Part shown: piece after piece, positions 17,899 through 26,922 of the stretch
Numbering within the stretch: the stretch's first letter is position 1
Layout of the letters: each line of letters starts with the position of its first letter
Origin: CAZMCH01 sp964564735
GTDB taxonomy: Bacteria > Poribacteria > DTPJ01
Reading direction: 5' to 3'
Length of the DNA: 64,000 bases
Assembly: GCA_964564735.1 (NCBI GenBank)
Contig: CAZMCH010000002.1
Coordinates: 40,580-104,579, forward strand
The notes under the pieces: model-generated
Databases searched by the model: none
What the model saw: the letters and a program-made list of their open reading frames with translations, nothing else
Told to the model about the DNA's origin: nothing
Made by a program: the position numbers and the translations under genes

Positions 17899-18114
17899 AA
17901 GTTCGGACATTGCCTAAGACTATTCTCATGGAAAGCAGATATATATCGTTTATAATCTCCGCAAGAAACTTTGTGCTCAGTTGTTGTGCTGTCCGTCCAC
18001 ATTTCATATAAATCAGCATCTTTTTGCCAAGATTTGTGGATACGATATAAATCCTCAAAAATGTATGATATGTGAGTGGATGGCTCAATTTGTCGAACCT
18101 ATGTCCGAAATTCA
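17899..18114. repeat. MITE-like element, copy 1
   Basis: A ~216-base segment framed by AAGTTCGGACAT on the left and ATGTCCGAAATTC on the right, which are inverted copies of each other (10 of 11 core bases). A second segment with nearly the same ends is at 45021-45170. The interiors are only weakly alike. A miniature inverted-repeat element or a pair of regulator sites are both possible. Confidence 0.5.
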
Positions 18115-18125
18115 GGTATTAGTTA

Positions 18126-18154
18126 TTGACATTTCAATAATTGAATATTAAGAT
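18126..18154 (+). promoter_or_regulatory. Sigma-70-type promoter for the PHP gene
   Basis: TTGACA at 18126-18131, a 17-base spacer, then TAAGAT at 18149-18154. It lies 57 bases before the start codon at 18212. Confidence 0.5.
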
Positions 18155-18211
18155 CATTATGGCAATGATTTATTTGTTTTGTTACATATATTCCTAAGGA
18201 AAGGCTTAATC

Positions 18212-19519
18212 ATGAATGACTCATACTCTATTTTTCCAAAGGTTGTTTCTTTAAATCAGGAAGTAAAAATCACTATTTCAGGATTACGTGATAGAACAAT
18301 CGTTCCTGAACAAAATTATAATGTTCGCATTCTGTCCATGTGCAACCATGCTGACGTTGCGACATTGAAAGTTACTGCATTGTGTCCAAAGGCTGAATCT
18401 ATAATATCAGAACCTGCAAAATCGGGTGTGATCGAATTTGCTTATAAATTCGTCACTAAAGGTGAGTATAGCATAATAATATCGGTTGATAATGAGCAGA
18501 ATTCATGGATAACAACAGAACGTATTTATGCTGTTACGCCTGAATTATCAAAACTGCGTCCATACAGGGGCGATTTACACATACATACATATTATTCAGA
18601 TGGGCGCATGTCGCCAATATATATGGCAATTATGGGAAGAAAGTTAGGACTAGATTTCGCTTCAATAACTGACCATAGACGATATGCGCCATCCATTGAG
18701 GCGATGGAAATAGCTAAAAAGATTGACCTTGATTTATTGCTATTTCCGGGGGAAGAGATTGACATCGGATCAGCGCATATTGTCTCAATTTGTGCATCGT
18801 CAAGCATTATTGAGGCAAGAGGAGATCAAGAAAATTACTCAAAGCAGTTAGCAGATGTTGTTGAGCATCGCTTATCAAGAACGCCAATGGTTGATGACCT
18901 TACAAAAGAGCAATACGCACAAGCAAGATGGACGATTGACAAGATACACGAATTTGGCGGATATGCCTTTTTGGCTCATCCTTACTGGATTTCCGGTAAC
19001 AGATATGACCATAATTTGCCACTATACAATCAGCTTTTGAAAGATAAAATAATAGATGGTGTTGAGGTAATAGGCGGTTATTTCCAGAATGAATTTGAAG
19101 CGAATTGGCTTTCAATAGCGAGATATTATGAGGAAGTTGCCAAAGGACATAAAATTCCAGTTTTGGGCAATTCCGATACGCATTATAGGGAGAAAGATGA
19201 CCTTTATGGGTGGTATTGGACGACTGTTTTTGCAAAGTCATTGAGCAAGGATGATATTTTTGATGCTATACTTAATTTAAAATCAGTAGCATGTGAACGA
19301 CCTGCAGATGAAAGGCTTGTTGTTTGTGGTTCTTTTGAGCTTGTGGAATATACGTGCTTCTTGGAAAGGGAATTTTTCCCGCTTCATAATCAATTATGTT
19401 CTATGCAAGCAGATGTCTATTTTGATATGATTATGGGTAAAGATGCATCCATAGATCAATTGAATAAGCTAAGGAAGAAGCTAGATGATCTATATAAAGT
19501 GAGTTGGCATGTTGGTTAA
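18212..19519 (+). CDS. PHP-domain metal-dependent phosphoesterase with N-terminal beta domain
   Basis: 435 residues from the ATG at 18212 (MNDSYS), with AAGG seven bases upstream; an upstream TTG lacks a ribosome site. Residues 1-~110 look like an all-beta, Ig-like domain; the PHP domain begins with GDLHIHTYYSDG and continues with TDHRRY, FPGEEID, AHPYW and GNSDTH, the metal-binding set of the family. No signal peptide is seen. Related proteins are often named CehA/McbA-like or PHP phosphoesterases. The C-terminal ~100 residues have no recognised domain. The gene leads a plus-strand group with PEGA, MBL and Gfo/Idh genes. Confidence 0.8.
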   Translation: MNDSYSIFPKVVSLNQEVKITISGLRDRTIVPEQNYNVRILSMCNHADVATLKVTALCPKAESIISEPAKSGVIEFAYKFVTKGEYSIIISVDNEQNSWITTERIYAVTPELSKLRPYRGDLHIHTYYSDGRMSPIYMAIMGRKLGLDFASITDHRRYAPSIEAMEIAKKIDLDLLLFPGEEIDIGSAHIVSICASSSIIEARGDQENYSKQLADVVEHRLSRTPMVDDLTKEQYAQARWTIDKIHEFGGYAFLAHPYWISGNRYDHNLPLYNQLLKDKIIDGVEVIGGYFQNEFEANWLSIARYYEEVAKGHKIPVLGNSDTHYREKDDLYGWYWTTVFAKSLSKDDIFDAILNLKSVACERPADERLVVCGSFELVEYTCFLEREFFPLHNQLCSMQADVYFDMIMGKDASIDQLNKLRKKLDDLYKVSWHVG

Positions 19520-19567
19520 TTATCATTATTTCATCGTTCACCAATAGGAATTGGCAAGGAAAGAAAA

Positions 19568-20317
19568 ATGAAATATGTAATACTTGCGATCTGTTTATTA
19601 ATCATTATTGCTACATTATTATATTACTATGTATTTACTGGGATTATAATGATAAATTCTCAGCGTCCATTAGATGCAGTAATAAAAATTGATGGTAATG
19701 AAGTTGGAGAAACACCACTAAAATTACGTATTAGATCAGGTATACATGATGTCGTTGCCTATAAAGAAGGATTTGAATCATGGCAGGGACAGGCTACCAT
19801 TAGTGGGAAATCGCCAACAACTCTTTCTGTTAAATTGCGCTTTATGATAAAAAGCGAACCACCCGGAGCAATTGTAAAAATCAATGGTGAGGAAGTTGGC
19901 GAAACAGACATGCCAATTGATCTTGCGGTTGGAGTATATACTTTCGAATTTAAGAAAGTAGGTTATGGAAAAGTAAAATTTATAGCAGAAGTTCCACATA
20001 ATGTAAGCGCTCCGCTTCCTGTTGCCCCGCTTGTTCCACTCAAAGATATTAGAAAAGAACAGCAAGAAGCAATGTCAGAAGCAGAAAAAACTACCATCAG
20101 TGGATATGGATCGATTCAAATCAATTCAACTCCATCCGCAGAGATTTTTCTTGATGGGGAATTACAAGGTGAAACTCCTCTTACATTGCCAGAAGTTCGT
20201 GTTGGAAGTTATGTCCTTAAACTATCAAAAGAAGGATATAAAGACTCAAGACAGACTGTATATGTAAATAAAGGTGAAACAACCAAAGTTGCTATAGAAT
20301 TGAAACCTATTGAATAA
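19568..20317 (+). CDS. Membrane-anchored PEGA-domain protein
   Basis: 249 residues. One N-terminal transmembrane segment (about 4-26) is followed by three PEGA repeats: ~29-92, ~93-150 and ~185-247, recognised by IKIDGNEVGETPLKL, VKINGEEVGETDMPI and IFLDGELQGETPLTL. PEGA modules are surface beta domains thought to bind carbohydrate or cell-wall material. AAGGA precedes the ATG. The gap between repeats 2 and 3 is Pro- and Glu-rich. It faces the periplasm or outside. Confidence 0.85.
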   Translation: MKYVILAICLLIIIATLLYYYVFTGIIMINSQRPLDAVIKIDGNEVGETPLKLRIRSGIHDVVAYKEGFESWQGQATISGKSPTTLSVKLRFMIKSEPPGAIVKINGEEVGETDMPIDLAVGVYTFEFKKVGYGKVKFIAEVPHNVSAPLPVAPLVPLKDIRKEQQEAMSEAEKTTISGYGSIQINSTPSAEIFLDGELQGETPLTLPEVRVGSYVLKLSKEGYKDSRQTVYVNKGETTKVAIELKPIE

Positions 20318-20373
20318 GGAACTTTTGAAGATGTGCTTGATGATACCAAAGAAAATAATGTATAGGAGATAAT

Positions 20374-21000
20374 ATGATAATAAGAAGCCTTGCGTTAGGT
20401 CCTATGCAGGCAAATTGTTATTTGCTTGAATGTGAAAAAACAAATTCTGCAGTAGTGATTGATCCCGGCGGAGATACCGAAGAGATACTGAATCTTATAA
20501 AAAAGGGAAATTTAGAACTTAAAGCGATAATTAACACACATGGACACATAGACCATATAGCGTCTAATAATGACTTAAAAAAGAATTCATCTGCAAAGCT
20601 TTATATCCATAAAGCAGATGCAGATATGATAACTAATCCCCAAAAAAATCTATCATTTTTTATCGGAGAGCCATTTATATCAGTTTCAGCAGATATTCTC
20701 CTTAACGATGGCGATATAATAGATATCGGAGAAATTTCTCTAAAAGTCAGGCATACACCGGGACATAGCTCCGGAAGCATATGTCTTATTGCAGATGGAG
20801 TAATTTTTACAGGTGATCTATTATTCGCTGGTAGCATTGGGAGATATGATTTCCCCGGTAGCTCATACGATCAAATAATGCTTTCGCTGAAAATGATAAT
20901 GGAATTGGATAATGATATTATTGTCTATTCTGGACATGGACCCAAGACAACAATTGGTGAAGAGAAGGAAAATAATCCATTTTTGCAAAGCGAAATATAA
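20374..21000 (+). CDS. Metallo-beta-lactamase-fold hydrolase (glyoxalase II-like)
   Basis: 208 residues. Zinc ligands His56, His58, Asp60 and His61 lie in NTHGHIDH; HTPGHSSGS, TGDLLF and a final YSGHGP supply the remaining ligands. The length and motif spacing match the YcbL-like type of glyoxalase II relatives, which hydrolyse thioesters. AGGAGA precedes the ATG. It is cytoplasmic and in the same direction as the PEGA gene. Confidence 0.88.
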   Translation: MIIRSLALGPMQANCYLLECEKTNSAVVIDPGGDTEEILNLIKKGNLELKAIINTHGHIDHIASNNDLKKNSSAKLYIHKADADMITNPQKNLSFFIGEPFISVSADILLNDGDIIDIGEISLKVRHTPGHSSGSICLIADGVIFTGDLLFAGSIGRYDFPGSSYDQIMLSLKMIMELDNDIIVYSGHGPKTTIGEEKENNPFLQSEI

Positions 21001-21089
21001 ACCAAATCAATTGTTTATGATAAATTCTCTCACCTTACTTGGTCAAAAATTGGGTATAAGATGAATAAATCAATATAAGGAGCTATATA

Positions 21090-22124
21090 ATGAAAAAATA
21101 TCGTGTTGCAATCGTTGGTCTAGGTCGTATGGCAAGCACTATTGATGATGAAGTTAAAGATTCACTTTCTGATTGGGTTCCTTATTCTATCGCTTCAGCA
21201 TGTAAACAAATAGAATCTATTGACCTGATTGCAGGTGCTGATATATTACCAGAAAAACGAGAGGCATTTAAGCAGAGATGGGGCGTAAATGCTCTTTATG
21301 AAGATTATCTTGAAATGATTGATAACGAAAAGCCTGATATTGTCGCTATCTGCACAAAAGGGGAACTTCATGCAGAAATGGGAACTTGTGTTGCAGAAAA
21401 GGGTGTTCCGATGATCTATCTCGAGAAAGCTATCGCTTGTTCAATGAAAGAAGCAGATATGCTATTAAAAGCCTGTAAAGATAATAATACCCTATTAAAT
21501 ACAGGTGTTCTCAGACGCTTCAATCGCAACTATCGCAAAGCACGACAACTGATTGAATCTGGCGAAATTGGTAATATCAGGTCTATAGTTCATTATGGGG
21601 CAACAAATTTGCTACATGGTCATATTCATTCAGTTGATACAATAATGTATCTAATAGGCGATCCAAAAGCCAAAACTGTTTGGGGTGAGTTGCTCCCAAG
21701 AAGCACAAAAATTGAAAATAATAGGCTTGATAATGATCCATCATCTATTTATCAGATAGAGTTTGAAAACGGTATAGAAGCATGGACAATAAACGCAGGT
21801 AATTGGGATTTTGAGGTTTGGGGTTCTGCAGGCTCTATAAAATCTACAGATAATGGCGTTGGTTGGATCATAAAAAAACCTAGCTCTGACAAAAAAGGAA
21901 TCTATAATGAAATTCCATTTCCAGAGGTAGAAGGTCCAAGCTCAACCATGTATTGCCTGATTGATCTTATCGAAGCTTTTGAGCAAGGTCGCCCAACCTC
22001 TGGGAATATTGATGTGACGCATCATGCTACTGAAATATGCCTTGCAGTTGCAGAAAGCCATATTCAGGGTAAACGTGTGAGTATGCCATTAGAAAATCGA
22101 GAGCTTTATATATGGCACGTATAG
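21090..22124 (+). CDS. Gfo/Idh/MocA family oxidoreductase
   Basis: 344 residues. The Rossmann NAD(P)-binding motif VGLGRMAS is at the N-terminus; EKAIACS stands where the family has the catalytic EKP strand; the second domain ends with THHATEICLAVAESHIQGK, typical of this family. AAGGAG lies at the right distance before the ATG. Sugar or cyclitol dehydrogenation is likely; the exact substrate is unknown. It ends the plus-strand group. Confidence 0.88.
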   Translation: MKKYRVAIVGLGRMASTIDDEVKDSLSDWVPYSIASACKQIESIDLIAGADILPEKREAFKQRWGVNALYEDYLEMIDNEKPDIVAICTKGELHAEMGTCVAEKGVPMIYLEKAIACSMKEADMLLKACKDNNTLLNTGVLRRFNRNYRKARQLIESGEIGNIRSIVHYGATNLLHGHIHSVDTIMYLIGDPKAKTVWGELLPRSTKIENNRLDNDPSSIYQIEFENGIEAWTINAGNWDFEVWGSAGSIKSTDNGVGWIIKKPSSDKKGIYNEIPFPEVEGPSSTMYCLIDLIEAFEQGRPTSGNIDVTHHATEICLAVAESHIQGKRVSMPLENRELYIWHV

Positions 22125-22550
22125 AATCTAATTTCATTTTATAACAACAAGGCTTTTTGTCTCTTTATATCTGCCTGCTATTAATGTGTGGAAGTAAATT
22201 CCACTTTTTACGCTCTCACCAATTTCATTGCGCCCATTTTAATAGACAGCATGTCTCTTGATAGTATGTCACCTTCGGGCATTATGCTAATTTAAAAATT
22301 AATACAAATTGCTAATTCAAAATTATCATTATAAGCATCATCGAAGAATCTATTTTAGATGTTTCACTTTGTTTATCATAGCATAAAAAATCATTGTGTT
22401 ATATTTGAAATGGAAATTGATATAAGTTCTATTAAATTTCGGGTTTAAATTGATTTTACAATTTTGAAATATTTTTGATACAAACATAAGCTATAATTTT
22501 GACCATAAAAAAGTTTGTTAATATAAACCCTGAAATTGGAGGTCGAATAA
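22125..22550. other. Gap containing a relic and the barrel-gene promoter region
   Basis: 426 AT-rich bases. The left part carries a minus-strand relic of a C-terminal sorting domain (22134-22250). The remainder, 22251-22550, has no gene. A TATAAT at 22492-22497 may be the -10 box for the barrel gene, but its -35 partner is poor. Confidence 0.5.
22134..22250 (-). pseudogene. Relic of a FlgD-like C-terminal sorting domain
   Basis: Minus-strand translation in one frame gives NGRNEIGESVKSGIYF followed by HTLIAGRYKETKSLVVIK and a stop. This is the closing part of the FlgD-like beta domain that ends many secreted proteins in Bacteroidota, Poribacteria and related groups, where it often acts as a C-terminal secretion or sorting signal. 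Upstream the frame is broken by TAA exactly where a Trp of the YWNGRNE pattern is expected, and no further homologous sequence follows. The rest of the gene has been lost. Confidence 0.65.
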
Positions 22551-23261
22551 ATGATTATCAGAAATATCGTAAAAACAATTCTGATTATTGGCTTTTTGTT
22601 TGTAATTTCCCTTTCTGCTTTTTCTGTTGAGATAAATGGTGGTGCAAATATCTATTTTACAAACAATTATTTTTGGCGAGTAGCAGGGATTGAGAATCTC
22701 CATACTCAATATGATTTTGCACTATCAACATCAATCGGAGGATTAGATATTAGCCTTTCCCCTTGGATTTCCTATGACCTTGATCTAAAAGAAGTAAATG
22801 AGGTTGATTATATAATCGATCTAGGATATGCTATTGGAGATGCTTCTTTAAATGTTGGGGCAATATATTATGATTTAACAGGAATTCCAGAGACAACTGA
22901 AATATATGGAGGTTTAGGCTATGATATAGGAATTGCTGACTTAGTCAGCATATCTCCAGGGATAAAATTTTATTATGATATTCAGGAGATCAAGGCAGGT
23001 TATCTTGAGCCATCTATCTCTATTGGAACACCAAAGTTTGAGTATATCTCTGCTAGTGCTATACTTGGATATGATCTAGGTCAATTTGTTATAGATGATA
23101 AAGACGAAAGCAAGTTGACTACTCTCCAACTTGGGGTCTCTGGAAGCTATGAAATAATGAAAAAAATATCTATCAGCCCAAGCTTTACCTATGTGGTTGG
23201 ATTAACTGATGGGATCGATAATACGAGTTATGCTGGTTTGAAACTCAGTTTTGAGTTTTAA
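22551..23261 (+). CDS. Outer-membrane beta-barrel protein (TorF-like porin family)
   Basis: 236 residues. Signal peptide to about residue 24 (AFSVE). The mature part is a run of alternating amphipathic strands with many aromatic residues and Gly turns (DLGYAIGD, LGYDIGIAD, AILGYDLGQ) and ends in Phe, the recognition signal for outer-membrane assembly. The opening strand pattern (YFTNNYFWRVAG) resembles the TorF family of putative porins. GGAGG precedes the ATG. No ligand can be assigned. Confidence 0.78.
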   Translation: MIIRNIVKTILIIGFLFVISLSAFSVEINGGANIYFTNNYFWRVAGIENLHTQYDFALSTSIGGLDISLSPWISYDLDLKEVNEVDYIIDLGYAIGDASLNVGAIYYDLTGIPETTEIYGGLGYDIGIADLVSISPGIKFYYDIQEIKAGYLEPSISIGTPKFEYISASAILGYDLGQFVIDDKDESKLTTLQLGVSGSYEIMKKISISPSFTYVVGLTDGIDNTSYAGLKLSFEF

Positions 23262-23283
23262 TGTGTGGATTTTTTTATTTTAG

Positions 23284-23305
23284 GGACAGGTTTAAAAACC
23301 TGTCC
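23284..23305. terminator. Bidirectional terminator between convergent genes
   Basis: GGACAGGTTT and AAACCTGTCC form a perfect 10-base inverted repeat between the ends of the barrel gene (+) and the DcrB-like gene (-). A/T-rich runs flank it on both sides. Confidence 0.65.
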
Positions 23306-23322
23306 TGATAAAAAGCCAATAA

Positions 23323-23823
23323 TCATATAACTAGATTATTTAATTCAGAACATCTAAAGCTTAACATTATTCCTTCTATTTCTTTTCCAAGTGTTTTTCG
23401 AGTTTTTTTCGAGAAACTTGCGGTTATTTTATATCCCATGCCATTTATAAAAACGAAAATCTGCTCTTGATATATAGGAAATTGCTCGGTTGGGTCCCAT
23501 CTAAAGATTATTTTATGTGCTGGAGTGCCATCTATAAGTGAGATATTTTCCCGCTTTAACAAACGATAGCCGATAAGTTGTTGCTCAAGAGTAGTTACCT
23601 GCATCTCTGCATAATCAGATAATAGCTTACAATCAAGGTCTTCATCAACAGTAACGATGATGTTATGTTGAACTTTATCTTTAACAGGTCCCAAAAGCAA
23701 ATGAACTGTGTTTTGCTTCCATCCTTCTGGTCTTTTGATAATAAAGCCGTCGCCTTGATATATAGTTGGTTTTTTTATCGGTTCTTCAACCTCTTTATCT
23801 TTGTTTTTTTTCATAAATAACAT
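23323..23823 (-). CDS. DcrB-like (DUF1795) protein of the VgrG island
   Basis: 166 residues, no signal peptide. After a charged Lys/Glu-rich head comes the DcrB/DUF1795 fold: FIIKRPEGWKQNTVHLLLGP and a closing LGKEIEGIMLSFR helix. Proteins of this family are often coded beside VgrG and PAAR genes and are thought to act as adaptors or chaperones in effector loading. It is the last gene of the 23323-35063 island. GAGG precedes the ATG. Confidence 0.75.
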   Translation of the reverse strand: MLFMKKNKDKEVEEPIKKPTIYQGDGFIIKRPEGWKQNTVHLLLGPVKDKVQHNIIVTVDEDLDCKLLSDYAEMQVTTLEQQLIGYRLLKRENISLIDGTPAHKIIFRWDPTEQFPIYQEQIFVFINGMGYKITASFSKKTRKTLGKEIEGIMLSFRCSELNNLVI

Positions 23824-23837
23824 CGGCTTTACCTCAA

Positions 23838-25064
23838 CTAAAAAGTTGCAGACATAGTATCATTCACGAATTTATCAACGGTTGCACGACAAACGATTCT
23901 ATATATTTGTTCCCAATAATCCGATTGTGGTAACGAAGAACCACTTAAAAGACGATTTATAATATCTCTTGGACGACCCTGAAGCATACGATTTGCAATT
24001 ATAAGAGCAACATCCGTTGTTCTTCCTGTTCCATGAGCATAACCCAATGCAGAATTAATCACATCTCTCGTAATATCATTTTTCCATGAATCGTCATTCC
24101 TCATACCAATTATTTGCCGAAACTGGACGAATCGCTGTCTTCTTTGGCTGGAAGGTGATATATAATAGCTTCTAAATTGAGAAGATAGGCTTTGATTGCG
24201 GTCAAATGGAAAAACATAGCTATCAACGTTACCTCTCATATCTGCTGGAGACGCATAATTGTTATAGTATGCAAGGAAATTCCTATGTCCCATAGAGGCA
24301 TGTATAAATTCAACAGCAGCACTGCCAAGGTCGGGAGACCATGTAGCAACTCTTTGATTATCTGTTATTGATAGAATAGGAATTGATTCATCATCTCTTA
24401 TGTTAAGGTCTCTGCCAAGTCTTCGCTGAATATCACTCATTCCGGGGAAACTGCCGATTCTTCTTTGAATCATCTCTCTTATTTGCCTCATAGTAGGACC
24501 AAGTAGTATTGGTCTTTCAAGATGATTTCTAGCGTCTAATCCAGTAAAAAAGTGTCCAATATCAACCATCCGACCATCAACGGGCAATTCCTGATGTTCT
24601 GATATATATTGCGATGCCAAATAACTTGCGGAATTCACATCTACCATTACGGGTATATCGATATCCCTTGCTCTAGGGATAATAGCATCCCAACCCTGTG
24701 AATCATAGGTATCAAACATCTTTCTTATATAAGTTGTCAGCCTAACAGCATTTGATTCTGTTCTTTCCAGAACCGCAATTTGACGGCAAAAAGTCTCTAT
24801 TGGGTCTAGTCTAGCAACTGCGGTTTGTCCGCTAGTTCCACTTTGAGCAGGAATATAAAGAATCGGTTCATCTGAGAAGTCAAATTCTCCCTGCTGGTTC
24901 GGCTGATGAGTTTGCCTAAATAAATCATTTACCTGAAGCTGGTATATCGCTTGCCAGTTAGCATAATTGAAGTATAGACATACAGCCTCAAGAGAGTCTC
25001 CAGCCTCAAGTGTTACGCTATTATATGCTCTTCCATCAACTACTTCACTGGCAATATCACGCAT
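23838..25064 (-). CDS. Uncharacterised island protein with LysM-like N-terminus
   Basis: 408 residues with no signal peptide. Residues ~15-70 (VTLEAGDSLEAVC ... NDLF ... PILYIPAQ) follow the pattern of a LysM or tail-associated LysM-like domain, which in injection systems links tip proteins to the tube. The middle has an IGHFFTGLDARNH motif of the kind seen in uncharacterised proteins, and the rest is Arg- and Ser-rich with no recognised catalytic site. Its place between VgrG cargo genes makes it a candidate effector or loading protein. No function should be assigned. Confidence 0.6.
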   Translation of the reverse strand: MRDIASEVVDGRAYNSVTLEAGDSLEAVCLYFNYANWQAIYQLQVNDLFRQTHQPNQQGEFDFSDEPILYIPAQSGTSGQTAVARLDPIETFCRQIAVLERTESNAVRLTTYIRKMFDTYDSQGWDAIIPRARDIDIPVMVDVNSASYLASQYISEHQELPVDGRMVDIGHFFTGLDARNHLERPILLGPTMRQIREMIQRRIGSFPGMSDIQRRLGRDLNIRDDESIPILSITDNQRVATWSPDLGSAAVEFIHASMGHRNFLAYYNNYASPADMRGNVDSYVFPFDRNQSLSSQFRSYYISPSSQRRQRFVQFRQIIGMRNDDSWKNDITRDVINSALGYAHGTGRTTDVALIIANRMLQGRPRDIINRLLSGSSLPQSDYWEQIYRIVCRATVDKFVNDTMSATF

Positions 25065-25071
25065 AGATATT

Positions 25072-25755
25072 TTACTTTATATATTGTTGCTTTATTAAAC
25101 CCCAAATAGATAGTTGCTTTTTATATGGGCTGACAACCATTAAACCTGATACGTTTTTTCCTTCTATTACGACATCATCAAAAGTTGTTGAACCTTCCCA
25201 AACTAGCAAGCCAACTCTTCCCGTTTTGAATTTGTCATTGCTATATTCACTTATTTTTTTGCCATCAAAAAATACAGTAAAATTGTTTTTTTCTATTAAT
25301 ATCTTAATGGTAAATTCTTTTGCAGGATCAAAGGGAACAATACCTGTAGCTTTGGCTGCACCTTCATAATTTCCAACCTTTGGCCATGCCTCCAAAGTTT
25401 TTGAGGGAATGTTAAGCCACCAAGAATCAAAGTTATTTATATCTTGATAACGGAAAACAATGGCAAGCCAACTGCCTTGAACGTCTCGAATTTTTACCTC
25501 AATTGAGTCAACTTCCCAATCAGCTTCACCAACTAAAGCAATGCTCTCTACTCCACTGGCGATAGAACCATTATAGCCACCATTCTTTACCTGCCATTTC
25601 CCAGCTCCATTTTCCTCAATTTTCCAGCCGTCTGCATTACCATCGTTAAAGTTGTCTCTAAAAGTGCCAGCCCAACTAATAGTTGATAAAAACAATGCGA
25701 TTGCAAAAACCATGATGCCATGAAAACAAACTCTTTTAGCAATAAAACGTTCCAT
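25072..25755 (-). CDS. Secreted lectin-like (DUF1080/LamG-type) protein
   Basis: 227 residues. Signal peptide ends near residue 29 (ISWAG). The mature part opens with FRDNFNDGNADGWKIEENG, the beginning of concanavalin-like jelly-roll domains of the DUF1080 / 3-keto-glycoside hydrolase-like type, and ends with a strand FDDVVIEG typical of them. A sugar-binding or hydrolase role is likely, though no catalytic residues are evident. A Sec signal in the middle of a VgrG cargo operon suggests it stays in the periplasm or leaves independently of the spike. AGGAGG precedes the ATG. Confidence 0.7.
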   Translation of the reverse strand: MERFIAKRVCFHGIMVFAIALFLSTISWAGTFRDNFNDGNADGWKIEENGAGKWQVKNGGYNGSIASGVESIALVGEADWEVDSIEVKIRDVQGSWLAIVFRYQDINNFDSWWLNIPSKTLEAWPKVGNYEGAAKATGIVPFDPAKEFTIKILIEKNNFTVFFDGKKISEYSNDKFKTGRVGLLVWEGSTTFDDVVIEGKNVSGLMVVSPYKKQLSIWGLIKQQYIK

Positions 25756-25788
25756 ATACTTACCTCCTAGTTTTGTGTTTGTTTAACA

Positions 25789-26637
25789 TTAGCCATTATC
25801 ACTAACCAACTCGATCCACCATGGACCGGGTGGAACATCCTCTTCTCTGACTATTCCCTGATCGTTAGTTGTTCCATTTCTTGTTGAATCATCTGGAAGA
25901 TGTAAAATATAGTCTTGATTTGCTGCGATTTGACCTGCCTCATCTCTAACTTCTATTTCTATCCAATCCTTAAATGTCAGTAAATCCGAATCCGCAGAAA
26001 TGCTATCAATGCTTACCCTAAAAAAGTATTCGGGTGGATTATAACCTTTTTCGAGTTCTGCTTCTGTTGGTATTTCGTCAGTATCTTCATGGTATTCGTA
26101 TTCCCATTCGACTTCGATTCTTCTATTTTCAACAATACCACGTAACTCAGTAATAAGATCATGCGCTTCGTCATCATCATGCTCATATATCTGTATTCTT
26201 GCCCTAGTTCCATCTCGAATATTATCAACATCGGCGGAGAGTGTAAGCAGATCGCCTCTTCGTGCTTCTGGCTGACTCCATCTTGCATTTGTGATTGTTC
26301 TTGGCGGAACGATTACTAGCTGTTCAGAACGGCATCTAAGTCCAAGATTCCTTATTCTAACATTATAATAAATGAAATCATTGACCCCACTGGGTATTAC
26401 ATATCTTCCACTGCATTTGTTTCCATAAGTGCGAACATTAATCCTATCTAATCTTCTGCCGTTGCAATTATGGAACTCAATCTCAACATCATTGTAGTTG
26501 CCTACAAAATGAGTATAAACCTCGAATCCAACTTCCTCACCGATTGAACCGACAGCCCGATCCCAGACCGCATGTTCAATAGTAGAAGTCAACTCTATTC
26601 TATGTGCTTGATCTGTTTGTCCTTGATATTGGTGCAT
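25789..26637 (-). CDS. Ig-like/transthyretin-like protein, paralogue of the PAAR extension
   Basis: 282 residues, no signal peptide. Residues 1-~112 are an all-beta domain. From ~115 the sequence is clearly homologous to the C-terminal half of the PAAR protein at 31805: NARWSQPEARRGDLLTLSADV here against NARWSQESASVGDTLTLSADV there, then EWEYEY/EWELEY, and both end with a carrier-type module with a REEDVPPG/REEDLPPG loop. No Shine-Dalgarno sequence is evident. It may be a spike-associated adaptor or cargo. Confidence 0.7.
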   Translation of the reverse strand: MHQYQGQTDQAHRIELTSTIEHAVWDRAVGSIGEEVGFEVYTHFVGNYNDVEIEFHNCNGRRLDRINVRTYGNKCSGRYVIPSGVNDFIYYNVRIRNLGLRCRSEQLVIVPPRTITNARWSQPEARRGDLLTLSADVDNIRDGTRARIQIYEHDDDEAHDLITELRGIVENRRIEVEWEYEYHEDTDEIPTEAELEKGYNPPEYFFRVSIDSISADSDLLTFKDWIEIEVRDEAGQIAANQDYILHLPDDSTRNGTTNDQGIVREEDVPPGPWWIELVSDNG

Positions 26638-26922
26638 TTTTTTTATTGTATAGGAAATTATATTTTTTCGTTATACATAGATTGTTGCTATGACTTGCTT
26701 TTTGCGTCATTGAGTTCTGCCAAAAGTTTCGCCTAAATGGTGCTTTGCTCCTATCACCTTTCAAGATGCTGTATTAAGTCATCGTTCCATCTTAAAGCAT
26801 TTTGAAACATATTTCTTAATGCACCTTTTCGGGGGAATATACAAAAAATGCCATTTTTCAATGCGACCATAGTTTCCGATGATCTGGAAACTTCAGATAT
26901 TTTGGACATATAGAGATATGTT

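Larger units (their letters stand above)
17727..18211. other. Divergent gap between rpsA and the PHP gene
   Basis: The ~480-base gap must hold the rpsA promoter (minus) and the PHP-gene promoter (plus). No gene is supported. Two short frames of 62 and 65 codons on the minus strand have no ribosome site or recognisable domain. The middle is occupied by a segment with inverted ends (17899-18114), described separately. Confidence 0.6.

Noticed and set aside
17814..18088. Two short overlapping minus-strand frames (62 and 65 codons)
   Set aside because: They lie in the MITE-like segment, have no ribosome site and no domain; one stretch vaguely resembles a helix-turn-helix but not enough to call.
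25072..25755. A spike-delivered effector
   Set aside because: It has a clear Sec signal peptide, which argues against delivery by the VgrG/PAAR spike.
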